Below are positions 1 to 6,268 of a stretch of 6,635 nucleotides of DNA, piece by piece (positions within the stretch are counted from its first letter, which is position 1; every line of letters starts with the position of its first letter). The translations under genes were made by a program, and so were the position numbers. This DNA comes from an uncultured Oscillospiraceae bacterium (lineage in GTDB: Bacteria > Bacillota > Clostridia > Oscillospirales > Oscillospiraceae), in NCBI GenBank assembly GCA_900758955.1, contig CAAETL010000039.1, forward strand, positions 1 through 6,635, in the 5' to 3' direction. Under the pieces are notes generated by a model. It saw nothing but the letters and a program-made list of their open reading frames with translations, ran no database searches and was not told the DNA's origin.

Positions 1-77
1 ACCTGACCAACGAACAGCTGATGGCGAAGGGCCGCGCCGACGCCCAGGCCCTCAAGCCCAAGAAGGAGGAGAAATAA
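1..77 (+). CDS. 3' end of an upstream phage head gene, possibly prohead protease/scaffold (partial)
   Basis: Reading from base 3, the frame is open for 24 codons and ends at TAA 75-77. The visible tail is hydrophilic and lysine/glutamate-rich, ending in KPKKEEK, with LTNEQLMAKG before it. This is too little to identify a family. Its place directly upstream of a decoration protein and a major capsid protein is where lambda-like head modules carry the S49/ClpP-type head maturation protease with its scaffold, so that is the best guess from context only. Its last codons contain the AGGAGG ribosome binding site of the next gene, and only one base separates its stop from the next ATG, so the two are probably translationally coupled. 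Confidence 0.6.
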   Translation, partial: LTNEQLMAKGRADAQALKPKKEEK

Positions 78-78
78 G

Positions 79-471
79 ATGACGAGGCATCTCAATCGCA
101 AAGTGGACGAGATGGAGTACGACAAGCTGATTGCCGGGATGACGCCGCCTGTCAAGGTCGCCTCCGGCATCATCGCCAAGCTGACCACCGCCACCGAGTA
201 CCCCCGCGGTACCGCGCTCGCCAAGTCCACCAAGGACGGCAAGCTCTATATCCTCGGCACCGCCGCCGCCGAGGGTGACACCCTGACCCCTGACTGCATT
301 CTCTGTGACCCGGAGGCTGTGGATACCGCCGAGGACACCCCCGCCGCCGTCTATGTGGCCGGGTGCTTCAATGTCGACGCCCTCACCGTCGCGGAGGACT
401 ACACCATCACCCAGGCCGACAAGGATAAGCTGCGCGAGCGCGGCTTGTACCTCGCCCAGGCCTGGGACTAA
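79..471 (+). CDS. Head decoration protein, lambda gpD-like
   Basis: This 130-residue protein probably binds the outside of the expanded capsid at three-fold positions and stabilises it during DNA packaging. I see the pattern of the gpD-like decoration family: a polar N-terminal arm (about 1-25), then a segment on reaching stable composition (VKVASGIIAKLTTATEYPRG, about 25-44), a GKLYILGTAAAEGDTLTPDC region (about 54-73) resembling the 'G-IL' core of the family, and a C-terminal part with VYVAGCFN (about 92-99). The length is close to lambda gpD (110). The start at 79 is supported by AGGAGG at 65-70, 8 bases upstream; an internal ATG at 112 lacks such a site. Position immediately before a gpE-like capsid gene is the lambda D-E order. 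The family call rests on pattern and context. The G+C content is very high here. Confidence 0.8.
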   Translation: MTRHLNRKVDEMEYDKLIAGMTPPVKVASGIIAKLTTATEYPRGTALAKSTKDGKLYILGTAAAEGDTLTPDCILCDPEAVDTAEDTPAAVYVAGCFNVDALTVAEDYTITQADKDKLRERGLYLAQAWD

Positions 472-489
472 CAGAAGGAGGACAACGCT

Positions 490-1563
490 ATGCCTATCAG
501 CGTATTTAACACCTACTATATGGCGGGCATGATGCAGGAGGTCGTGCTGCCCCAGACGTTCTTCCTCTCCCGCTATTTCCCCACCAATGACCCGACCGAC
601 ATCTTCAACGCTGACAAGGTGCTGGTGGAGTACCGGGACGGCGACCGGAAGATGGCACCCTTCGTGGTTCGCCGCGCGGGCGACATCCCCATCGGCCGGT
701 CCGGCTATGAGATCCACGAGTTCGAACCTCCCTATATCGCACCGTCCCGCGCCCTGACGCTGGATGACCTGCAGAAGCGCGGCTTCGGCGAGGCCCTGTA
801 CTCCCAGACCACCCCCGCAGAGCGCGCCCGCGCTTTGCAAATGCAGGACCTCACCGACCTCTCCCTGCGTATCACCCGCCGCGAGGAGTGGATGGCTGTT
901 CAGACCATGATCAACAACGGCTGCACCGCCGTATCCTACATCGACAACGACACCGACGGCGAGCCCTGGGACGTGTTCTACTACGACGTGACCGGCAGCA
1001 ATCCCGCGCTCTACACCGTGTCTGGCAAGTGGGACGCCGCTGAGGGCGATTTCATGTCCGACGTGGAAGCTATGGCCGGGGACCTGCTGGACCGCGGCCT
1101 GCCTGCCACCGACCTGATTGTCGGCACCACCGTCGGTCAGTTCATCCAGAGCAACGAGAAGCTGGCGAAGCTGCTGGATAACCGGCGTATGGAGTACGGC
1201 CAAATCGCCCCCAAGCTCACCAGCTACCCCGGCGTCGCGTGGCTGGGCCGTCTGAACTTCGGCGGCGTCGACCTGGATATCTATGTGGTGCGGGAAACTG
1301 TCGTGGACGAGAAGGGCGTGACCCAGCGCCTGTTTCCTGCGACGTCCGCTATGGTCACCGCGCCCAACTGCGGCCACATGATGTACGCCCGTATCGACCA
1401 GATGGAGGATGACCGGGAGTTCCACAGCTTCGCCATGCGCCGTGTCCCCAAGTTCATCGCTGACGTGGACAAGGAGATCCGCAAGCTGCGCGTCGCCTCC
1501 CGCCCCCTGGCTGCCCCCAAGCAGAAGGCACCCTGGATGTACGCGGCCAACGTGGTCGGCTGA
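490..1563 (+). CDS. Major capsid protein, lambda gpE-like (HK97 fold)
   Basis: This 357-residue protein forms the icosahedral shell. Its length is near that of lambda gpE (341). Family features seen: an N-terminal segment with QTFFLSRYFP (about 22-31), the counterpart of gpE's F-D-PLFLRLFF; a domain with VRRAGDIPIGRSGYEIHEFEPPYIAPSR (about 58-85), matching gpE's 'R-GG-TSEFTPGYVKPKH' region; a helix with LSLRITRREEWMAVQTM (about 124-140); KLLDNRRMEYG (about 227-237); and a C-terminal GGVDLDIYVVRE...GVTQRLFPATSAMV segment (about 257-290), which matches gpE's 'G-VAIVVYSG-YVENGVKKNFLPDNTMVLG'. AAGGAGG at 475-481 lies 8 bases before the ATG. The gene follows the decoration gene after 18 bases. The long open frame on the opposite strand here is a product of GC-rich codon use. 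Confidence 0.93.
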   Translation: MPISVFNTYYMAGMMQEVVLPQTFFLSRYFPTNDPTDIFNADKVLVEYRDGDRKMAPFVVRRAGDIPIGRSGYEIHEFEPPYIAPSRALTLDDLQKRGFGEALYSQTTPAERARALQMQDLTDLSLRITRREEWMAVQTMINNGCTAVSYIDNDTDGEPWDVFYYDVTGSNPALYTVSGKWDAAEGDFMSDVEAMAGDLLDRGLPATDLIVGTTVGQFIQSNEKLAKLLDNRRMEYGQIAPKLTSYPGVAWLGRLNFGGVDLDIYVVRETVVDEKGVTQRLFPATSAMVTAPNCGHMMYARIDQMEDDREFHSFAMRRVPKFIADVDKEIRKLRVASRPLAAPKQKAPWMYAANVVG

Positions 1564-1593
1564 TACCGGGCCTGTCGAGAAAGGAGACACCCC

Positions 1594-2103
1594 ATGAAGC
1601 AGGTTAAAATCATCAATGGCATTTATGGACACAAGCCGCGGGGGTCCTGGTTTGTGCAGCCTGTCCGCGCCGGAGAGGTCGTCGATGTTGCCGACGAGGA
1701 GGCCGCCCGGCTTATCGGCCTCTCCGTCGCCATTTACACCGGCGCAAGCGTGCGGGACCCCATCTCCGCGCCCGTTGCAACGCCCTCAGAGGGCGCGAAC
1801 GGCGGTGACCCGGGCGAGGACTTGCCCGAGGGTGGAAACGGCGCAGCGTGCCAGGATTTCGTCACACTCCCGGAGAACGCGGCGACCATCGACATCGTGG
1901 ACGGTCACTTCACCGTAGAGAGCCTAATGGCGCTTTCACGCCCCAACATGGAGCAACTGGCTATGGACCTGGGCCTTGACGTCAGCAAGTGCAAGAACAA
2001 AGCTGAACTCGCTGCACTGCTGACTGCCGTGGAGGTTGAGCCCGGCGACCCGGAAGATGGCGATACTCCGCCCGAGCTAGGCGCGACCTCACCTGTGGTA
2101 TGA
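1594..2103 (+). CDS. Capsid-adjacent protein with possible HeH/SAP-like C-terminal domain
   Basis: This 169-residue protein has no assigned role that I can name. Three parts are visible. An N-terminal domain (about 1-50) begins KIINGIYGHKPRG and contains an AGEVVDVADEEAARLIGLSVA element, a pattern common in short proteins that follow capsid genes in Clostridia prophages. A low-complexity acidic Gly/Pro/Glu linker follows (about 53-85). A C-terminal helical segment (about 105-149: FTVESLMALSRPNMEQLAMDLGLD then CKNKAELAALL) has the helix-extension-helix shape of HeH/SAP/LEM-like motifs. It ends in another acidic tail, EPGDPEDGD. Lambda FI holds the equivalent genome position, but I see no sequence proof that this is FI. 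AAAGGAG at 1580-1586 precedes the ATG. Its stop overlaps the next start as ATGA (2100-2103). A packaging or head-completion role is inference. Confidence 0.7.
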   Translation: MKQVKIINGIYGHKPRGSWFVQPVRAGEVVDVADEEAARLIGLSVAIYTGASVRDPISAPVATPSEGANGGDPGEDLPEGGNGAACQDFVTLPENAATIDIVDGHFTVESLMALSRPNMEQLAMDLGLDVSKCKNKAELAALLTAVEVEPGDPEDGDTPPELGATSPVV

Positions 2104-2468
2104 GCGGTTTCAAGGACATGGTGGAGGCGGACAACGTAGACGTCTTTCTCAACCTGGACGAGTTCGCCGAGCTCCGTACCATCGTCTATGACGGCGCGAC
2201 CTATCAGGACATCCCCATCGTCCTATCAGGACTAAAGGAGAAGGACCGGCACCAGCTGGTGTCCGACCATATCCAGGGCCTCTACCTGGTGTCCTCCATC
2301 CTGCACTGCGCGGAGAAAGACCTGGGCGGTCATCAGCCGGAAAAAGGCCAGCGCATCAGAATTAATGACGAGGAGGGCGGCGGCGGATTCTTCCGGGAGT
2401 TCTACGTCACGTCATCGGTCTGTGAGATGGGAATGCTGCGTGTGGAACTGGGGGCGGTGGACGAATGA
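2100..2468 (+). CDS. Probable head-tail connector (head completion) protein
   Basis: This 122-residue protein probably closes the head or joins head to tail, judging from size and position: it lies between the capsid cluster and the gpZ-like/tail terminator genes, where lambda has FII. Visible features are an N-terminal helix (MSGFKDMVEADNVDVFLN), an EFAELRTIVYDGATY segment (about 20-34), a central VSDHIQGLYLVSSILHC region (about 54-70), and a C-terminal FFREFYVTSSVCEMGMLRVELGAVDE strand pair (about 97-122). Similar sequences occur in Clostridia prophages, usually unannotated. The ATG sits in an ATGA overlap with the previous stop and has no good ribosome binding site, so it likely depends on re-initiation. 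An alternative start at 2118 has AAGGA only about 3 bases away, which is too close. Existence is near certain; function is moderate. Confidence 0.72.
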   Translation: MSGFKDMVEADNVDVFLNLDEFAELRTIVYDGATYQDIPIVLSGLKEKDRHQLVSDHIQGLYLVSSILHCAEKDLGGHQPEKGQRIRINDEEGGGGFFREFYVTSSVCEMGMLRVELGAVDE

Positions 2469-3040
2469 GCTTTATCCGCGTCGACCAGGTGGGCAACAAC
2501 AGCCTGGAGAGAGTAAACAAGCTTCTGGCCGGAATCCCCGGAGGGGTCTACAAGGCCACCTACGCCTCCATAAAGCGCGCTGGCGACACCGCCAAGACCA
2601 GAGCGGGCCAGTTCGCCGCCGCCGAGTATACCATCAACAAGGGCGACTTTATGCGAAATGTCAATACAAAGTCGCACATCAGCAGCCAGAGCGGGGATGT
2701 GGTATCTATGAATATCTCCTATGCGGGACACGTCCTTCCCCTACTCACCTTCAACACAAAATACTCTCGAGATGGGATGGTACAGACACAGGTCAAGCGC
2801 AACGGTGGGGCCTCTACTCTGGAACGCGCCTTTGTCGCCAACATCTACGGCCATGTAGCCGTGTTTGAGCGTGTCGGGGCGCCCCGCTTTCCGGTAGAGA
2901 AAAAATTCGGCCCCAGTACAGGCCACATGATGCAGAACGACCAGGTCAGCGAAAAAATGGACGCCACGATACGGGAGACTTACGAAACCCGAATTGAGCA
3001 TGAAATTCTACGCGTTCTCAACGGATGGGGAGGGAAATAA
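2465..3040 (+). CDS. Minor tail / tail completion protein, lambda gpZ-like
   Basis: This 191-residue protein matches the general plan of lambda gpZ-type tail completion proteins, which sit at the head-proximal end of the tail and help it join the head. It has an N-terminal amphipathic region with helices (LERVNKLLAGIPGGVYKATYASIKRAGDTAKTRA, about 14-47), then a KGDFMRN element (about 59-65), a beta-rich middle with MNISYAGHVLPLL (about 83-95), and near the C-terminus the telling R-FPVEKKFGPSTGHMM segment (about 141-156), the equivalent of the 'FPI--LYGPSV--M' signature of the family, followed by a helix. It overlaps the previous gene by ATGA (2465-2468) without a strong ribosome binding site. 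Base composition changes inside this gene: the first roughly 60 codons resemble the GC-rich head genes, the rest the AT-richer tail genes. Confidence 0.8.
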   Translation: MSFIRVDQVGNNSLERVNKLLAGIPGGVYKATYASIKRAGDTAKTRAGQFAAAEYTINKGDFMRNVNTKSHISSQSGDVVSMNISYAGHVLPLLTFNTKYSRDGMVQTQVKRNGGASTLERAFVANIYGHVAVFERVGAPRFPVEKKFGPSTGHMMQNDQVSEKMDATIRETYETRIEHEILRVLNGWGGK

Positions 3041-3541
3041 ATGACACGTTCCATATTATTGGACCGCCTAAAAGAGTTTACGGAATCTGCTGTCAAAGAC
3101 ATTCTTTTGCCGGTAATGCAGCAGAAGGAGGATAAAACGCCACCGGACGATCGCTGCGCGGAGGTCTACCGCATGCGCCTCATCAAAAGTTCTGCGGCGA
3201 AAAAGGCGGCACCATACATTATCCATCAAATCATTACTGGGAAAGACGCTCAACCCATAGGCGAACGAATCTCCGCAGTCGCTACAGTGCGCTCTATTTT
3301 CTGCGTCTATAACGAAAATGAGGAAGAAGGAGCGCTTTCCCTTCTCAATCTGATGGAACGGCTGCGCATGGCGTTGCTACGCCAGGTCGTCATAGGAAAG
3401 CAGTTCCAGCTTGATCTTGCGTCCGGAGTGGAGCTGTTGGTCTATCCAGACGATACCCACCCGTTTTATGCAGGTGAGATGATGACCACGTGGAAAATTC
3501 CAGCAATTGAAAGAGAGGTTTTATATGCCCACCAAAAATAG
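3041..3541 (+). CDS. Tail terminator protein
   Basis: This 166-residue protein probably caps the tail tube, sets the end of tail growth and provides the head-binding face, as lambda gpU and Mu gp37 do. Evidence includes a polar N-terminal helix, a strand-rich core with RSIFCVYNENEEEGALSLLNLMERLRMALLRQ (about 84-115) in which a strand is followed by an acidic EEEGA turn and a long helix, then FQLDL (122-126) and YPDDTHPFYAGEMMTTWKIPAIERE (135-159). This closing segment is typical of tail terminators in Clostridia phages. The ATG directly follows the previous TAA, with GGGGAGGG (3027-3034) as the ribosome binding site. The reading frame runs 17 bases into the next gene. The terminator-before-sheath order fits a contractile-tail module. 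Confidence 0.8.
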   Translation: MTRSILLDRLKEFTESAVKDILLPVMQQKEDKTPPDDRCAEVYRMRLIKSSAAKKAAPYIIHQIITGKDAQPIGERISAVATVRSIFCVYNENEEEGALSLLNLMERLRMALLRQVVIGKQFQLDLASGVELLVYPDDTHPFYAGEMMTTWKIPAIEREVLYAHQK

Positions 3542-3872
3542 AAAAGATGCCGAAGAGGATATGGTTACGCCTATCTCCTCAGCTTCCCCCAGAAATGGGA
3601 TCCCCAACAAGCAGAAACCCGCCGGCGCAGCCAGCGGGTTTTGCGTATACCTCGGCCCTACCATCATGGGCGTCATTCAGACCGGCGCTATCTACCATGG
3701 GACCAAGCCGGACGTCCTAAAATCTATCGAGTCAGCCGCCTCCCAGTATCCGCGCATCTCCACGTTAATCGTGGATGGGGAGACGTTGGCCGTTGACCGT
3801 ATGAAGGTCAAGACACCAGGAAATCTTCTCTATGTGAACTATAGGAAGTTGACTGATGAAAAAAACAATTAA
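3525..3872 (+). CDS. Unrecognised 115-residue tail-module protein between terminator and sheath
   Basis: I do not recognise this family. The chosen start is the ATG at 3525, because AGAGAGG at 3512-3518 is 6 bases upstream. The frame can be extended to a TTG at 3507, but that start would have no such site. The first 35 or so residues are polar and probably disordered (KNRKDAEED, then Ser/Pro/Asn-rich). The rest looks like one small alpha/beta domain: GFCVYLGPTIMGVIQTGAIY (about 38-57) as a beta hairpin, HGTKPDVLKSIESAASQYP as a helix, ISTLIVDGETLAVDRMKVKTPGNLLYVNY as further strands. Mu places small gene 38 at this position, but I see no resemblance. A short overlap with the terminator gene and the TAAGGAGG junction with the sheath gene place it firmly in the tail operon. 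A terminator-like hairpin lies within it. Confidence 0.75.
   Translation: MPTKNRKDAEEDMVTPISSASPRNGIPNKQKPAGAASGFCVYLGPTIMGVIQTGAIYHGTKPDVLKSIESAASQYPRISTLIVDGETLAVDRMKVKTPGNLLYVNYRKLTDEKNN
3611..3644 (+). terminator. Terminator-like hairpin inside the 115-residue protein gene
   Basis: The arms AAACCCGC (3615-3622) and GCGGGTTT (3634-3641) are exactly complementary. Inside them a C/A mismatch is followed by GGC (3624-3626) pairing with GCC (3630-3632) around the 3-base loop GCA. Outside, with G3614 bulged, GCA (3611-3613) pairs with TGC (3642-3644). The right arm ends in TTTT (3639-3642). This has the look of an intrinsic terminator, but the T tract is short and the whole element lies about 30 codons into an open gene that must be read through to reach the sheath. 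I therefore call it terminator-like, with function unproven. Confidence 0.35.
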
Positions 3873-3884
3873 GGAGGAACCATC

Positions 3885-5303
3885 ATGGAAAAACATGGCG
3901 TGAATGTTTCGCAACAGGCAACCAGCGTCAGTACGCCGGTTGTCGCCACTTCTGGTGTTCCCTTTGTCATCGGCGTCGCGCCTGTGCAGTGCGCCGATGA
4001 TCCAGCAACGCCGGGTATCCCCGTGATCTGCACCAGCTTTGCGGATGCGGTCAAGAAATTAGGCTATTCCGATAACTGGAAGGATTACACGATTTGCGAG
4101 TTTATTTATTCTCATTTCAAACTGTACGGATGCCAGCCTGTGATCTTCTGTAACGTGCTGAACCCCTCAGAAATGAAGGAAACCGCAGCAGCGCACGATG
4201 CAACTGTCACGGACCACAAGGTTATGTTGCCAATTGAAGCCATTAACGATGAAAACTTAATTGTAAAGGCTTCTGAAGGGTCTGGCGAGGCGTATCTCAA
4301 AGAGAGCGATTATAGCGCCTACTACCACGGAGAAAACCTTGTCATTGAGACGCTCTCTTCCAGTCCCTGTTACGAGGCGGAACAGCTCAATGTGGCCTAT
4401 CACAAGGTCTCTCGCCAGTCTGTCACCAACGCTACTGTCGCCGCTGGTTTAGAAAGCATCGAACAGTGCCTTACTCTGTTTGGAATCGTCCCCGACCTAA
4501 TTTGCGCGCCCGGCTTTTCCAGCGACACAGCCGTAGCCGCCGTTATGGCAACGAAAGCTAGCGGCATCAACGGGATGTTTAAGGCCAAGGCTCTCATTGA
4601 TATGAATACCGCCAGCGTTAAGACCTACTCTGACGCCATTCAAAGCAAACGCGACAGTTATTTGATCGACCCTGACGAAATAGCTTGCTGGCCCATGGTA
4701 AAGATGGAGAACTACCAATTCCATATGAGCACCCACCTTGCAGGGCTGATTTCGCAAGTGGATAGCGGTAACGGCGGATGCCCCTATGAATCTCCTTCCA
4801 ATAAGAATCTCCGGGCCGATTCCCTTGTGCTGAAAGACGGCAGTCCGGTTCATCTGACGTTGGCGCAAGCCAATATGCTCAATGCCAACGGCATTGTAAC
4901 GGCCATTCGATTTACAGGCGGTTGGACCTGTTGGGGAAATTACACAGCCTGTTTCCCTGGCAATTTGGATCCAAAAGACTACTTTATCCCTGTGTCCCGC
5001 ATGGTTGGGTGGATTGGTAATTCCATCATACGTACGTATTGGCGAAAGCTGGACAAACCCATGAATCGTAGATTTATTGACACCATCAAAGATGCGGTCA
5101 ATTTATGGCTTGCCGGACTCGTTGGTTCGGAGTACCTTCTTGGCGCACGAGTAGAGTTTTTGAGCGAAGAGAATCCAGACTCTAATCTGGCGGCAGGTAT
5201 GATTAAATTCCATGTCTACATAACGCCGCCAAGCCCTGCACAGCAGATTGATTTCTTGCTGGAATACGACGTCAACTATATTGCCAGCGCGTTGCAAGTT
5301 TGA
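3885..5303 (+). CDS. Contractile tail sheath protein, P2 FI-like
   Basis: This 472-residue protein forms the outer contractile cylinder that drives the tube through the host envelope. The length fits short phage sheaths (P2 FI is about 396). The N-terminus has GVNVSQQATSVSTPVV then GVPFVIGVAPVQCADDPA (about 5-40), the typical 'GV-V-E....P.....S.V..VVGTAP' opening whose arm links neighbouring subunits. Then come LGYSDNWKDYTICEFIYSHFKLYGCQPVIFCNVLNP (about 59-94) and a C-terminal sheath core with FIPVSRMVGWIGNSIIRTYWRKLDKPMNRRFIDTIKDAVN (about 367-406), closing with an ITPPSPAQQIDFLLEYD segment. AAGGAGG (3871-3877), which overlaps the previous TAA, lies 7 bases before the ATG. Its presence next to a tube gene makes the tail contractile. 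Codon use is much less GC-rich than in the head genes. Confidence 0.93.
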   Translation: MEKHGVNVSQQATSVSTPVVATSGVPFVIGVAPVQCADDPATPGIPVICTSFADAVKKLGYSDNWKDYTICEFIYSHFKLYGCQPVIFCNVLNPSEMKETAAAHDATVTDHKVMLPIEAINDENLIVKASEGSGEAYLKESDYSAYYHGENLVIETLSSSPCYEAEQLNVAYHKVSRQSVTNATVAAGLESIEQCLTLFGIVPDLICAPGFSSDTAVAAVMATKASGINGMFKAKALIDMNTASVKTYSDAIQSKRDSYLIDPDEIACWPMVKMENYQFHMSTHLAGLISQVDSGNGGCPYESPSNKNLRADSLVLKDGSPVHLTLAQANMLNANGIVTAIRFTGGWTCWGNYTACFPGNLDPKDYFIPVSRMVGWIGNSIIRTYWRKLDKPMNRRFIDTIKDAVNLWLAGLVGSEYLLGARVEFLSEENPDSNLAAGMIKFHVYITPPSPAQQIDFLLEYDVNYIASALQV

Positions 5304-5320
5304 AAAGGAGTGACATTTGA

Positions 5321-5836
5321 ATGAAACAGCCTGAAGCTTATATTGACTTCGAAGTCTACGAAGATAGCGTCAATTTGGTAGGCGTCGCCAAGGTTACTCT
5401 GCCGGATATTAGTTTTATGTCCGTCTCCATCACAGGCGCCGGCGTAACAGGCACGGTGGAAACGCCATTGTCCGGCATGATCGACGCCATGACCTTAACG
5501 CTGAATTTCCGCAGCGCAACAGATGCCGCCGTTACATTGGGCGCGCCCCAGAAGCACCACATTGATTTGAGAGTAGCTGAACAATATTGGGACACCGTTG
5601 CGGTGGAAAAGGAAATTTGGGCGGACAAATACGTCATGACGGTTGTCCCCAAGAAAATAGCACCCGGTTCTGTTGCCCCCGCCTCTGCCGCTGACGCCTC
5701 CGGTGAGTACAGCGTTTACTACTACGCGGCCTATAAGGACGGAAAAACGCTGTGGGAGATCGACCCGTTCAATCAAATCTGCAATATCGGCGGCGTCGAT
5801 TACTGTGCGGATATTCGCAAAGCTCTTGGTAAGTGA
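5321..5836 (+). CDS. Tail tube protein, P2 FII-like
   Basis: This 171-residue protein stacks as hexameric rings to form the inner tail tube. The length equals that of P2 FII (about 172). It opens with YIDFEVYEDSVNLVGVAKVTLPDI (about 7-30), the counterpart of FII's 'VFLNG-SY-GVAKSVTLPKL', followed by SITGAGVTGTVETPLSGMIDAMTLTLNFR (about 36-64), matching FII's 'YRGAGMNGSAPVDLGLDD-ALS'. The C-terminal YYYAAYKDGKTLWEIDPFNQICNIGGVDYCADIRKALG (about 133-170) parallels FII's 'YFRLTMDGKELVEIDTINMI-KVNGVD-LEQHRRNIG'. AAGGAG at 5305-5310 is 10 bases before the ATG; a TTG at 5317 stops after five codons, so 5321 is the start. It follows the sheath by 17 bases, the standard sheath-tube order. Confidence 0.92.
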   Translation: MKQPEAYIDFEVYEDSVNLVGVAKVTLPDISFMSVSITGAGVTGTVETPLSGMIDAMTLTLNFRSATDAAVTLGAPQKHHIDLRVAEQYWDTVAVEKEIWADKYVMTVVPKKIAPGSVAPASAADASGEYSVYYYAAYKDGKTLWEIDPFNQICNIGGVDYCADIRKALGK

Positions 5837-5875
5837 ATGATACGGGACGTTACACAGCAGTAAAGGAGAATTTCT

Positions 5876-6268
5876 ATGAGCATTGAAACGACTTTGACCT
5901 CTAATCAGCCCGCAATCATTGATCCTGATGCGTTCGCTGTTGCAAACGAGACGGCAAACGCCATGGGAGAGCCGGTATTTGTCCATAAACTCACCCGTCC
6001 TGTGACGTATAACGGAAAAGAGTACAGCGAACTATCTTTTGACTGGTGGAGCTTAACCGGCGCGGATGGACTACAGATTGAGAACGAAATGCAACGTTTG
6101 AACAAGCCTGTCATAGTCCCCGCCCTTTCAGGGGACTATCTCATCCGTATGGCCGCCAGAGCATGTGCGGAACAAGTAGGCACAGATATCTTTGAGCAAA
6201 TGGCGCTCTTTGACTATAACAAAATTCGTAGTGCGGCCCGCTCTTTTTTGCTCAACTCGGAGTCATAA
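5876..6268 (+). CDS. Tail assembly chaperone, Mu gp41/P2 gpE-like (short form)
   Basis: This 130-residue protein is the zero-frame product of a tail assembly chaperone gene, which in P2- and Mu-like phages helps fold or recruit the tape measure protein before the tube polymerises. The core VHKLTRPVTYNGKEYSELSFDWWSLTGADGLQIENEMQR (about 36-74) has the form of the gp41/gpE family, 'L--PI---G----ELT.R-PTA-D--------': a strand pair, then a helix containing a Thr/Gly-Ala-Asp turn. A helical part follows (LIRMAARACAEQVGTDIFEQM). AAAGGAG at 5862-5868 precedes the ATG by 7 bases. The gene lies between tube and tape measure, as the family does. A slippery heptamer near the 3' end (6244-6250, codons for F124-L125) lets a fraction of ribosomes enter the -1 frame and make a longer product. 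Confidence 0.85.
   Translation: MSIETTLTSNQPAIIDPDAFAVANETANAMGEPVFVHKLTRPVTYNGKEYSELSFDWWSLTGADGLQIENEMQRLNKPVIVPALSGDYLIRMAARACAEQVGTDIFEQMALFDYNKIRSAARSFLLNSES

Noticed and set aside
52..1632. Long minus-strand open frame of 526 codons opposite the decoration and capsid genes
   Set aside because: It is antisense to two genes with recognisable families and good ribosome binding sites. Very GC-rich third positions remove stops on the opposite strand, and the translation is Gly/Val/His/Leu-rich without a recognisable domain.
2365..2868. Plus-strand 167-codon frame overlapping the connector and gpZ-like genes
   Set aside because: It is a +1/-1 shadow, Arg/Gln/Gly-rich, overlapping two well-supported coupled genes.
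3507..3524. TTG start giving a 121-residue version of the unrecognised protein
   Set aside because: AGAGAGG at 3512-3518 lies downstream of that TTG and is well placed for the ATG at 3525.
3860..3866. A AAA AAC heptamer in frame at the end of the 115-residue gene, a possible second frameshift site
   Set aside because: The -1 frame runs 44 codons, mostly Arg/Cys/His-rich, into the sheath gene out of its frame and stops at 3998-4000; it shows no coding character. The A tract simply precedes the TAAGGAGG junction.
3849..3877. TTGACT as a possible -35 promoter box before the sheath gene
   Set aside because: At a 17-base spacing the -10 position is the AGGAGG ribosome binding site, with no TATAAT-like sequence, so no promoter is supported.
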